From positions 1 through 12,991 of the forward strand of contig JAGGXI010000106.1 in assembly GCA_021163155.1 (NCBI GenBank): a DNA stretch of 12,991 bases, written 5' to 3'. This DNA comes from Candidatus Aerophobota bacterium. Its GTDB lineage: Bacteria; Aerophobota; Aerophobia; Aerophobales; JAGGXI01. Under the pieces are notes generated by a model. It did no database searches, was not told where the DNA came from, and saw only the letters and a program-made list of their open reading frames with translations. Below are positions 6,901 to 12,870 of the stretch, in pieces; the first letter of the stretch is position 1, and every line of letters starts with the position of its first letter. The position numbers and the translations under genes are program-made.

Positions 6901-7876
6901 TTAATAAATAGTATTCCTTTTCTCCATCTAATATTTTTACCCCTTTTTCTTTAGAAACCACCTCTCCAATTATATTACATTTTATATTATTTTTACTATA
7001 AATTTTAAGCAATTTTTGACTTTCCTTAGGAGAAAGGATTAAAATTAATGAGCCTGCAGCAAGGAGTCCTAAAGGATCCAAATCATACATTTTACAGAGC
7101 GTTTTAGTCTCATTTAATATAGGTATTTTCTCTTTTTTTATTCTCATTCCTATCTGTGAAGCATAAGCCAGTTCCCATAATCCTGTCTTTAGCCCTCCTT
7201 CTGTAGGGTCATGCATACAATGGACCTTAACATTTTCACTTGCCAATAGAGCTTCTTTTGCTATGCCTATGCCAGGAGTATAAAGGATATTGTTTATCTT
7301 ATTTAAAGTTTCCAAAGAAAGATTTTTTTTTAGTTCTTCTTTTCTGGTTTGAAATATTACATGGGTCCCTTCTATGGCTATTTCTTTAGTAATAAGGACA
7401 AGATCTCCCACTTTTGCTTCCGAATTTTTAATTAATCTCTTTTTAGGCATCTCTCCTACCATCTGACCAATTGCAATAGGATGGTCCAAATGAGGAGTAA
7501 CTTCTGTGTGTCCTCCCACCAAAGAGATGCTCAATCTTCTACAGGCAAATTTTACCTGTTCAAATATACCCTCCACTAACTTTTGGGAAGATTTTCCTTC
7601 TGGAAGGAGAAGAGTAAGGAGAAACCAACGGGGAGTAGCTCCTACACACACTATATCATTAGCATTTATGTTTACTACATACCAACCGATATCATGATAA
7701 GTAAAAGTTATAGGATCTGTTTTTAATGCCAGATAATTTTCCCCAAAATCAATAACTGCTGCATCTTTCCCAATGCCTGGTCCCACAATAACTCTTTTAT
7801 CGCAAGGTAAAGAATTTATAAGATTTTCTAAAAAATGAGGGTCGAGCTTCCCCATGGGAAGAAATTTATTAGTCAT
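6866..7876 (-). CDS. AIR synthase (PurM/HypE-like) family protein
   Basis: Member of the ATP-binding superfamily of PurM, PurL, SelD, ThiL and HypE, which activate a carbonyl or carbamoyl oxygen with ATP. It has 336 residues. The N-terminal half carries GPGIGKDAAVI (32-42), LKTDPITFTYHDIG (51-64), VNINANDIVCVGATP (68-82) and LVGGHTEVTP (119-128). The C-terminal half carries HDPTEGGLKTGLWELA (222-237), LGLLAAGSLILIL and the typical small end domain. It resembles HypE most, but it ends EYYLLNEYRDEIHKIL with no terminal Cys, the residue HypE modifies to thiocyanate, and no hyp or hydrogenase genes are near. I therefore do not call it HypE. GAGG lies six bases before the ATG. The stop overlaps the long form of the SpoIID-domain gene, so the two probably share an mRNA. 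Substrate unknown. Confidence 0.88.
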   Translation of the reverse strand: MTNKFLPMGKLDPHFLENLINSLPCDKRVIVGPGIGKDAAVIDFGENYLALKTDPITFTYHDIGWYVVNINANDIVCVGATPRWFLLTLLLPEGKSSQKLVEGIFEQVKFACRRLSISLVGGHTEVTPHLDHPIAIGQMVGEMPKKRLIKNSEAKVGDLVLITKEIAIEGTHVIFQTRKEELKKNLSLETLNKINNILYTPGIGIAKEALLASENVKVHCMHDPTEGGLKTGLWELAYASQIGMRIKKEKIPILNETKTLCKMYDLDPLGLLAAGSLILILSPKESQKLLKIYSKNNIKCNIIGEVVSKEKGVKILDGEKEYYLLNEYRDEIHKIL

Positions 7877-8007
7877 TTTATCCTCTTTACTAAACTAATT
7901 TTGTTTTGTAACTATTCAGGCACCCTGTACTAACTTTAGCCCAGGATTTGACGATCTATTAAAGCTCTCTACAGGCCAAGCACTCTGACAGTTTGCCGAA
8001 TCTGGGA
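7877..8007. other. Spacer with nested imperfect palindromes, less AT-rich than its surroundings
   Basis: No convincing gene. CCTGTA near 7924 pairs with TACAGG at about 7970, and CCCAGGATT from 7940 pairs imperfectly with AATCTGGG ending at 8006. No T-run follows on the minus strand and I see no good -35/-10 pair, so the promoter of the gene at 7876 is not located. The base mix differs from the flanking genes, consistent with an inserted repeat remnant. Confidence 0.35.
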
Positions 8008-9000
8008 TTAAGTATGAAACTCTAAAACATCGCCGTCTTTCAAGATATAATCTTTTTTTACTTCTTGTCCATCAAATTTATTTTTACTCCAGATTCTTGC
8101 ATATTTTAATTTACTTACAAAATCTTTATGAACAGCTTGGGCAGCTTCAAGGACATTGTTTCCTTTTTTAAGGATCACCGGTTCATTTTTATCTATTGGC
8201 TTGCCAGGAGCCTTTGTATAGATTCTAATAATTTGTAACGCTTCATAAATTTTTTCTTTAAAATTTTTTAGGTTTTTCTCCTCTTTTGCAGAAATAGAAA
8301 TTAAGGGGAATTTGTCTTCATAGAATTCTCTTAATGCAATTAAACGATCATTTGCTCCTTTTATATCAATTTTATTAGCTACCATTATTGTCCTCTTATA
8401 GGTCCACCCCTCTTCTTTTTCTGCCTTTTTTTCTTTTGACCATATGAGAATTTTCATCTTTTTCAATTCTTTAATTATTGTATCAATTTCTTCAAGTATA
8501 TCATCACTACCTAAATTTACAATAAGTAATATTAAATCAGAATTTTTAATGACCTCAGCCAGATACGATTCTATAGAATTTTCTGCAATAGGAGGAGTAT
8601 CTATCAACTGGATTTTAATGTCTTCAAAAGTCATCATTCCCACAATAGGTTTATAAGTGGTAAAAGAATAAGGCGCTACCTCTGCATCTACATCAGTTAC
8701 TTTTGAGATAATTTGCGATTTTCCAGCATTAGGTGGCCCAATAAGTACAACCTGTCCCGCTCCTTGTTTGGGTATATAATGACTATAAATACGTTTGCCA
8801 CCTTTTTGCTTTTTTTCTATTATCTCTTTATTTAATTTGGAGATTTTTGCCTTTATTTCCCCTTGAAGTCTATTTGTCCCCTTATGCTTAGGCATAATGG
8901 AAAACATTTGTTTAAGAATGGCAATCTTTTCTTGATTGGTTCGAGCAAGTTTATACTTTTTCTCAATTTCATAATATTGTGGTGGAAGATTTGCTGGCAT
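8008..9000 (-). CDS. TGS-domain GTPase of the Obg/DRG-related group
   Basis: Predicted GTP-binding protein of 330 residues. An N-terminal helical, Lys-rich part (1-80) resembles the leader of DRG proteins. The GTPase core follows: G1 GPPNAGKS (88-95), the switch region YSFTTYKP (111-118), G3 as DTPP (134-137) where Obg and DRG proteins have DxPG, G4 NKID (209-212) and G5 SAK (237-239). A TGS domain covers about 258-329 (IRIYTKAPGKPIDK, LEAAQAVHKDF, YILKDGDVLEFHT). TGS domains bind RNA or ribosome-associated partners such as ppGpp enzymes, so a role in ribosome function or stress is likely but inferred. AGGAG lies ten bases before the ATG. The gene follows the flavin reductase-like gene by 24 bases, so the two are probably co-transcribed. 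Confidence 0.9.
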   Translation of the reverse strand: MPANLPPQYYEIEKKYKLARTNQEKIAILKQMFSIMPKHKGTNRLQGEIKAKISKLNKEIIEKKQKGGKRIYSHYIPKQGAGQVVLIGPPNAGKSQIISKVTDVDAEVAPYSFTTYKPIVGMMTFEDIKIQLIDTPPIAENSIESYLAEVIKNSDLILLIVNLGSDDILEEIDTIIKELKKMKILIWSKEKKAEKEEGWTYKRTIMVANKIDIKGANDRLIALREFYEDKFPLISISAKEEKNLKNFKEKIYEALQIIRIYTKAPGKPIDKNEPVILKKGNNVLEAAQAVHKDFVSKLKYARIWSKNKFDGQEVKKDYILKDGDVLEFHT

Positions 9001-9024
9001 AAACTATGTTCTCCTTTTTTGATT

Positions 9025-9564
9025 TTAAAAATTTCCTAAACTCTCTTTTGCCATATCCGAGGCATATGTGGCCATAATTTCACCAAAGAAGATATTATGA
9101 TAATCGTTCTCAGGATAAAAAAGAGAGGAAATGTTAAGAGCAAGTTCCTTTGGAATAACAACATTTTTGTGAACTACTTTACATTCATAGTGCACCAGAC
9201 ATTCTTTAATGAGGGGAGATTTTACTTTTTCCCCTGGCAAAGGAGTAAGTTCTTTTTCCTTGAATTTATCATAATCTCTACCAGAAACCGTCCCGCAGAA
9301 AGAGACTGCTTCAATTATTCTTTCTGAAGGTACATTTACTGTAAAAACCCCTGTATCCTTAATAAAATTGTAAGTAAAGCGGGAAGGACGAACCAGCACA
9401 ACAAATATAGGTTTATTCCATATTATGCCTATAGTTCCCCAGCCTATAGTCATAACATTAGCTTTCCCTTCTCTACTAATTGAAGTAAGGAGAAGTCCGT
9501 ATCGGCTCATAAATTTAAGAGTACTCTTTAAATAATCTGTGAAGTTTACCTCTGTTTTTTGCAT
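9025..9564 (-). CDS. Flavin reductase-like, FMN-binding protein
   Basis: Protein of 179 residues with the flavin reductase-like split beta-barrel fold. Members bind FMN and act as flavin reductases, flavoredoxins or electron-transfer partners. Visible hallmarks are LLLTSISREGKANVMTIGW (24-42), IFVVLVRPSRFTYNFI (53-68), GVFTVNVPS (72-80), GTVSGRDYDKF (91-101) and a C-terminal barrel with CLVHYECKVVHK and FFGEIMATYAS. There is no signal peptide, so it is cytoplasmic. AAAGGA lies seven bases before the ATG. It is the first gene of a minus-strand unit with a promoter-like sequence about 75 bases upstream. Pyridine-nucleotide dependence cannot be read from the sequence. Flavoredoxin-like proteins of this kind are frequent in anaerobes, which fits the rest of the window. 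Confidence 0.9.
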   Translation of the reverse strand: MQKTEVNFTDYLKSTLKFMSRYGLLLTSISREGKANVMTIGWGTIGIIWNKPIFVVLVRPSRFTYNFIKDTGVFTVNVPSERIIEAVSFCGTVSGRDYDKFKEKELTPLPGEKVKSPLIKECLVHYECKVVHKNVVIPKELALNISSLFYPENDYHNIFFGEIMATYASDMAKESLGNF

Positions 9565-9640
9565 TGGTCAATCCTTTCAATTCAATTTTTTTATAGAAAT
9601 GAACTTTTTATTCTCTACTTGTTATCACTAAATCCTTGAA

Positions 9641-9669
9641 TGGATAACATAAAAAAGCTCATTTGTCAA
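9641..9669 (-). promoter_or_regulatory. Predicted promoter of the flavin reductase - TGS GTPase unit
   Basis: TTGACA (9669-9664) and TATCCA (9646-9641) on the minus strand are 17 bases apart. Transcription would start near 9634 with a leader of about 70 bases. GTTATC (9621-9626) and GATAAC (9643-9648) flank the -10 box and start point as a dyad, a possible operator. Confidence 0.6.
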
Positions 9670-9685
9670 CCAACTTTTATAGAGA
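9662..9685 (+). repeat. 24-base block shared with 5526-5549, containing a -35 box
   Basis: It differs from 5526-5549 at two of 24 positions. In both places the minus strand reads AAAAGTTG, then A or G, then TTGACAAA, so both copies place a consensus -35 hexamer facing the downstream minus-strand gene. Beyond the block the two sites share only CACAGAT-like words. Confidence 0.65.
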
Positions 9686-9735
9686 AAGATTAATTTCAAA
9701 ATCACAGATTCCACATTTAGGATATGGTTACCTTT

Positions 9736-9876
9736 GCAGCATCTGAGTTTGCGCTACAAAGGACGGTAGCCGCAACTTTTAAGTTGCGCTGTTTTACGCA
9801 GGTGGTAGCCGCAACCTTTAGGTTGCGCAAAGAAGACCGTTACACAATAACGCAAGCTCTGAGCCTCGCGGCTACC
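9736..9876. repeat. Cluster of four REP-like palindromic units
   Basis: Two direct 25-base units, 9765-9789 and 9804-9828, begin GGTAGCCGCAAC and end in GTTGCGC; each folds into a seven-base stem with a two-base loop. They differ at two positions only, and these pair with each other (T-A in the first, C-G in the second). Two looser units lie outside them in the opposite orientation: 9736-9757 (GCAGC...GCGCTAC) and 9851-9876 (ending GCGGCTACC). The arrangement, inverse-direct-direct-inverse, is richer in GC than the surrounding DNA. No transposase is nearby. Confidence 0.8.
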
Positions 9877-9957
9877 AATTTGATCATTATAGCAAATGAA
9901 CAAAATCAAGAGTAATTTAATGCTCTTTTTACTATACCAGAAAGTACTACTGGGTAG

Positions 9958-10097
9958 ATGAGTAGAAGGGTGAATGAGTAAATAAGGAAAATAAGGAAAA
10001 TAAGTAAATAAGGAAATGGGGAGTAAGAGAAAAGATGAAGGAACTACAAGAAATAGTACAAAATTTATCTATTTAACTCATTTACCCATTTACTTGG
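9958..10097. repeat. Inverted-repeat element enclosing an AAATAAGGA array
   Basis: GGGTGAATGAGTAAATA (9968-9984) matches the reverse complement of 10070-10087 with one mismatch and one extra base; looser pairing extends to about 9958 and 10097. Just inside the left arm are about four units of AAATAAGG or AAATAAGT (9980-10015). There is no coding potential. It looks like a small non-autonomous palindromic element or a degenerate one. Confidence 0.55.
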
Positions 10098-10111
10098 AAT
10101 TTATATGGCTA

Positions 10112-10216
10112 TCGAGGGACTTTCCCCGAAAGAGCATTATAGGAGCTACCTTAACGAGAAGATGAGCAGAAATAATTCAAGGCGGATATACAGCGACGGA
10201 GGGGAAAAGTCCCGAG
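10112..10216. repeat. 105-base element closed by a 12-base GC-rich stem, possible structured RNA
   Basis: GGGACTTTCCCC (10116-10127) pairs with GGGGAAAAGTCCC (10201-10213) with a single bulged A. The 73-base centre is less AT-rich than the surrounding spacer. On the plus strand the right arm is followed by GAGATTTTTCTTG, a weak terminator-like tail. A 43-codon open frame (10105-10236) runs through it with no good ribosome site, so coding is possible but unlikely. It could be a small RNA, a leader structure or a mobile repeat; I do not recognise a known family. Confidence 0.45.
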
Positions 10217-10223
10217 ATTTTTC

Positions 10224-10251
10224 TTGTCAATCTTAATTAAAATGCTATAAA
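10224..10251 (+). promoter_or_regulatory. Predicted promoter of the TIM-barrel gene and lipA
   Basis: TTGTCA (10224-10229) and TATAAA (10246-10251) are separated by 16 bases; each box matches consensus at five of six positions. Start would fall near 10258, leaving a leader of about 42 bases with GAGGAG five bases before the ATG. Confidence 0.65.
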
Positions 10252-10299
10252 TTCAGATAATGGGCATAACATAAATCAATTTAAAAATGAGGAGTAGAA

Positions 10300-11109
10300 A
10301 TGGAATTTGGCCTTTCAACCACAATGATAGAGGATAAGGATATTTTTTCTCAAATACCTATACTCTTTGAATATGGGATAAAAAAGATCGAGTTAAGAGC
10401 TAATTTAAAGCATTTTGAGTATAATAATTATAAGAAGATAGATCTACTATCTAAAGAATTAAATAAATCTGATATAATGGTATATTCAATGCATATGCCC
10501 TTTGGTAATGTTGACATTTCCCGGCAGGAGAAACAGATTAGAAATAACTCTATTTTAAGAATAAAAGAGGCTGGTTTGGCTTTACAACGATTAGGAGGGA
10601 AGGTGCTTGTAGTTCATGGAGGGGCAAAAATAGAGAATGATAAAAGAGAAAAAAGAGTTAAGATAAGCATACAAAGTTTAAAAGAACTCTCAGATTTTTG
10701 TGCTGAAAAAAACCTTAACTTAGCTATCGAGAATACTTTACCAGGTAGGATTGGAGATACGATAGAAGAGATTTTATACATAGTAAAGAAGGTTAATTCT
10801 TCAAATGTAGGAGTTTGTTTGGATACAGGGCATATCAATGTTCATGGTGAGCCTGTTGATGCTTTAAAAAAACTACGTGAGCAATTAATTCATATCCACA
10901 TCGCTGATAATTTGGGGGAAAATGACGACCACTTTTTGCCCTGGGAAGGAAATATTAATTGGGAAAAGTTCATTAATGTTTTAAGCAAGATTAATTATAA
11001 AGGGATTCTTATGTTAGAAGTTGTGAGAAATGAAAAAAGTGTAGAGGAAAGGCTTAAACAAGTAAATAGTGTCTTTAGAAGATTTTCTTCGGAGACTCTC
11101 GATTTTTGA
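10300..11109 (+). CDS. Sugar phosphate isomerase/epimerase-like TIM-barrel protein (AP endonuclease family 2 fold)
   Basis: Cytoplasmic metal-dependent TIM barrel of 269 residues. The fold is shared by xylose isomerase-like sugar epimerases, inosose dehydratase and endonuclease IV. Candidate metal and substrate residues sit where the family has them: LVVHGGA (103-109, His106), LAIENT (141-146, Glu144), GVCLDTGH (171-178, Asp175 and His178), IHIHIAD (197-203, His200), DDHFLPWEGNINW (209-221, His211) and ILMLEV (236-241, Glu240). The GND..H.PPG-like turn (here ENDDHFLPWEGNI) is closer to sugar isomerases than to the longer DNA-repair endonuclease IV, so I favour a sugar or cyclitol substrate. 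It heads a two-gene unit with lipA, from which it is separated by a tandem heptamer. The shared mRNA does not itself show a functional link. Exact substrate unknown. Confidence 0.87.
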   Translation: MEFGLSTTMIEDKDIFSQIPILFEYGIKKIELRANLKHFEYNNYKKIDLLSKELNKSDIMVYSMHMPFGNVDISRQEKQIRNNSILRIKEAGLALQRLGGKVLVVHGGAKIENDKREKRVKISIQSLKELSDFCAEKNLNLAIENTLPGRIGDTIEEILYIVKKVNSSNVGVCLDTGHINVHGEPVDALKKLREQLIHIHIADNLGENDDHFLPWEGNINWEKFINVLSKINYKGILMLEVVRNEKSVEERLKQVNSVFRRFSSETLDF

Positions 11110-11110
11110 G

Positions 11111-11138
11111 AGCAAAGAGCAAAGAGCAAAGAGCAAAG
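11111..11138 (+). repeat. Four perfect tandem copies of AGCAAAG
   Basis: Directly after the TGA of the TIM-barrel gene, the heptamer AGCAAAG is repeated four times without error, followed by a partial copy. It fills about half of the 53-base gap to lipA, whose own AAGGA site (11152-11156) lies outside it. Such arrays change copy number by slippage and could alter the spacing between the genes. Confidence 0.9.
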
Positions 11139-11162
11139 AGAAATACAACTTAAGGATAAAAA

Positions 11163-12038
11163 ATGAAGTTTCCATACTGGATTAAGAAAAAAGCTCCTGA
11201 TCAAGAGATTCTTCAAGAGATGGGGGAACTTCTTCGCTCTCTATCTTTACATACAGTTTGCGAAGAAGCGAGATGTCCCAATATAGGGGAATGTTTCTCT
11301 AAAAAGACAGCTACTTTTATGATTTTAGGGGAAGTATGTACCCGAAATTGTAAATTTTGTGCAGTAAAAAAAGGTAAGCCCCTCCCCCTTGACGTTGAGG
11401 AGCCAAAGAATATAGCAGAGGCAGTTAAAAGATTAAATTTAAATTATGTAGTAATAACTTCAGTAACCAGAGACGACCTAAATGATGGTGGAGCGGAACA
11501 TTTTGCCAAAACAGTTAAAGAAATAAAAAGTAGAAATAGAAGAATTAAGGTAGAGTTACTTATTCCTGATTTTAAAGGCTATCTTTCTTCTCTGCAACTG
11601 GTATTAGAAGCAGAGCCTGATGTATTAAACCATAATTTGGAGACTGTACCCCGTCTTTATTCGGAGGTCAGGCCTCAAGCAGAATATGAACGCTCCTTAA
11701 CTCTTTTAAAACGGAGTAAAAAATTATCTCCTTCCATTTATACAAAATCTGGTCTTATGGTAGGATTAGGAGAAAAGTTTGAAGAAATAGTTGATGTAAT
11801 GAAAAATTTACGAGAAGTTAAATGCGATATGCTTACTATAGGCCAATATCTCAAACCATCTCCAAAGCATCTGAAGATAAAAGAATTTGTAAAACCCGAA
11901 AAATTTAAAGAATATGAAAAAATAGGAATATCTTTAGGATTTTCCTCTATAGTAGCAGGACCTTTCGTAAGAAGCTCTTATAGAGCAGAAGAAGCGTTTA
12001 ATAAAGCATTATTGCTAACATCCTGTAGGAAGAGATAA
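11163..12038 (+). CDS. lipA: Lipoyl synthase
   Basis: Radical-SAM enzyme that inserts two sulfurs into a protein-bound octanoyl chain, completing the lipoyl cofactor of 2-oxoacid dehydrogenases and the glycine cleavage H protein. It is 291 residues, a normal length. The auxiliary-cluster motif CEEARCPNIGEC gives Cys33, Cys38 and Cys44 (CX4CX5C). The radical-SAM motif CTRNCKFC gives Cys59, Cys63 and Cys66 (CX3CX2C). The C-terminal RSSY motif (270-273) supplies the Ser ligand to the sacrificial cluster. AVKRLNLNYVVITSVTRDDL and DGGAEHFA are also typical. AAGGA lies six bases before the ATG. No lipB, lplA or lipoylated-enzyme gene is present in the window, so the octanoyl donor route is not visible. 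Its last 24 bases overlap the opposite-strand NIF3-family gene tail-to-tail. Confidence 0.97.
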   Translation: MKFPYWIKKKAPDQEILQEMGELLRSLSLHTVCEEARCPNIGECFSKKTATFMILGEVCTRNCKFCAVKKGKPLPLDVEEPKNIAEAVKRLNLNYVVITSVTRDDLNDGGAEHFAKTVKEIKSRNRRIKVELLIPDFKGYLSSLQLVLEAEPDVLNHNLETVPRLYSEVRPQAEYERSLTLLKRSKKLSPSIYTKSGLMVGLGEKFEEIVDVMKNLREVKCDMLTIGQYLKPSPKHLKIKEFVKPEKFKEYEKIGISLGFSSIVAGPFVRSSYRAEEAFNKALLLTSCRKR

Positions 12039-12767
12039 AAATTCTATGTTTAAACCAAATTTATCTCTTAGGTGTTTGCCCACCGCTTTTACACCAAAAG
12101 TTTCACTCGCATAATGTCCTATAAAGATAACATTAATCTTCTCTTCCTTAGCCATCCAGTAGTAGCTATGTTTTGACTCACCAGTCATATAAGCGTCTAA
12201 TTTTACCTTAATAGCCTGGGGTAAAAGATCCAGCGCTTCTCCACTAACATAGCCTAATCGATTAATCTTTTTTGGACCAAAATCCCAAATAAGAGGTTTT
12301 ATCCCTAATCTATCTTTTAGGTCTTTAGCTAATTCTTTTAGCTCGCAGGGAGGCTTAAAAAAGACCTCTTTGCCAGGAGATATACCTTTATACTTTCCAA
12401 AATCTTTTTTTATTGACCAATTAAAGAATTTAGCTAACTGAATATTGTTCCCAAATTCAGGATGTAAATCCAGAGGAAGATGAGCTACATAAAGGGCTAT
12501 ATCTTCTTTCAGAAGAAATTTTATTCTTTCATAAATCCATCCACGCAAGGGAAGAGGCTTACCCCACCAGAGTCCATGGTGGACAAAAAGGAAATTAGCT
12601 CCTACCTCTTTTGCTTTTTTAAAGGCATTTAAAGAGGCATCTACAGCTAAAGCTACCTTATTTGTCTCTCCTTTATTATCTACCACTAAACTATTAAGAC
12701 TTTTATCCTCAACTTCCTCAATTTTTAGCAGTTTATCTAAGTAATCGGCTAATTCCTTAGTTTTCAT
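12015..12767 (-). CDS. NIF3/YbgI family protein (dinuclear metal, GTP cyclohydrolase I type 2 homologue)
   Basis: Widely conserved family with a two-metal centre in a toroidal hexamer; the in vivo role is unsettled although some members are named GTP cyclohydrolase 1 type 2. The 250 residues make it the short form without the PII-like insert of Bacillus YqfO. Likely metal ligands are His63 and His64 in FLFVHHGLWW, Asp100 in HLPLDLHPEFGNN, and His218 and Glu222 in IFIGHYASETFGV. VSGEALDLLPQA and DAYMTGESKHSYYWMA lie between them. I start at the ATG 12765-12767 because a GGGGG site lies seven bases before it; an in-frame TTG at 12770 would add one residue. It has its own strong promoter and a hairpin leader. 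Cytoplasmic. The family is sure, the substrate unknown. Confidence 0.93.
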   Translation of the reverse strand: MKTKELADYLDKLLKIEEVEDKSLNSLVVDNKGETNKVALAVDASLNAFKKAKEVGANFLFVHHGLWWGKPLPLRGWIYERIKFLLKEDIALYVAHLPLDLHPEFGNNIQLAKFFNWSIKKDFGKYKGISPGKEVFFKPPCELKELAKDLKDRLGIKPLIWDFGPKKINRLGYVSGEALDLLPQAIKVKLDAYMTGESKHSYYWMAKEEKINVIFIGHYASETFGVKAVGKHLRDKFGLNIEFLSLPTGC

Positions 12768-12774
12768 CAACTTG

Positions 12775-12780
12775 CCCCCT
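12775..12780 (-). promoter_or_regulatory. Ribosome binding site of the NIF3-family gene
   Basis: AGGGGG on the minus strand ends seven bases before the ATG at 12767 but only four before the in-frame TTG at 12770, which favours the ATG. Confidence 0.7.
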
Positions 12781-12797
12781 TTTATAAAAGTAATCTT

Positions 12798-12819
12798 AAG
12801 AAGAATGTTTTTTCTTCTT
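12798..12819. other. Eight-base hairpin in the NIF3-gene leader
   Basis: AAGAAGAA and TTCTTCTT form a perfect stem with a six-base loop, about 20 to 50 bases before the ATG and just at the predicted transcription start. It may only affect mRNA stability; a regulatory role is not shown. Confidence 0.45.
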
Positions 12820-12826
12820 TTTTAAA

Positions 12827-12855
12827 AAGATACTCTCCATATTTAGTGTTGTCAA
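12827..12855 (-). promoter_or_regulatory. Predicted sigma-70 promoter of the NIF3-family gene
   Basis: A perfect TTGACA (12855-12850) and TATCTT (12832-12827) on the minus strand are 17 bases apart, the best promoter spacing and sequence in the window. Start would lie near 12820, giving a leader of about 50 bases. Confidence 0.72.
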
Positions 12856-12870
12856 TATAATTTTCTCCAG

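Larger units (their letters stand above)
9565..10299. other. Divergent 735-base spacer filled with repeats, no convincing gene
   Basis: Lies between the minus-strand flavin reductase-like gene and the plus-strand TIM-barrel gene. Left to right it holds the minus-strand promoter (9641-9669), a 24-base block shared with the apgM promoter (9662-9685), four REP-like units (9736-9876), an inverted-repeat element with a short AT-rich array (9958-10097), a 105-base element closed by a GC-rich stem (10112-10216) and the plus-strand promoter (10224-10251). Short open frames here run through repeats and are not believable genes. Confidence 0.8.

Noticed and set aside
6866-7876. Calling this gene hypE (hydrogenase maturation)
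   Set aside because: The C-terminal Cys that HypE modifies is absent and no hydrogenase or hyp genes are near; only superfamily membership is supported.
9736-9876. A CRISPR array in the repeat cluster
   Set aside because: The units are palindromic, change orientation, have unequal spacers and number only four, with no cas gene nearby.
9724-9915. A 63-codon plus-strand open frame in the divergent spacer
   Set aside because: Most of it is the REP-like palindromes read through, giving the repeated peptide VAATFKLR / VAATFRLR. It has no ribosome site.
10300-11109. Calling this gene endonuclease IV (nfo)
   Set aside because: It shares the TIM-barrel fold, but the LDTGH and HIHIAD regions and the short length fit sugar isomerase/epimerase-like members better.
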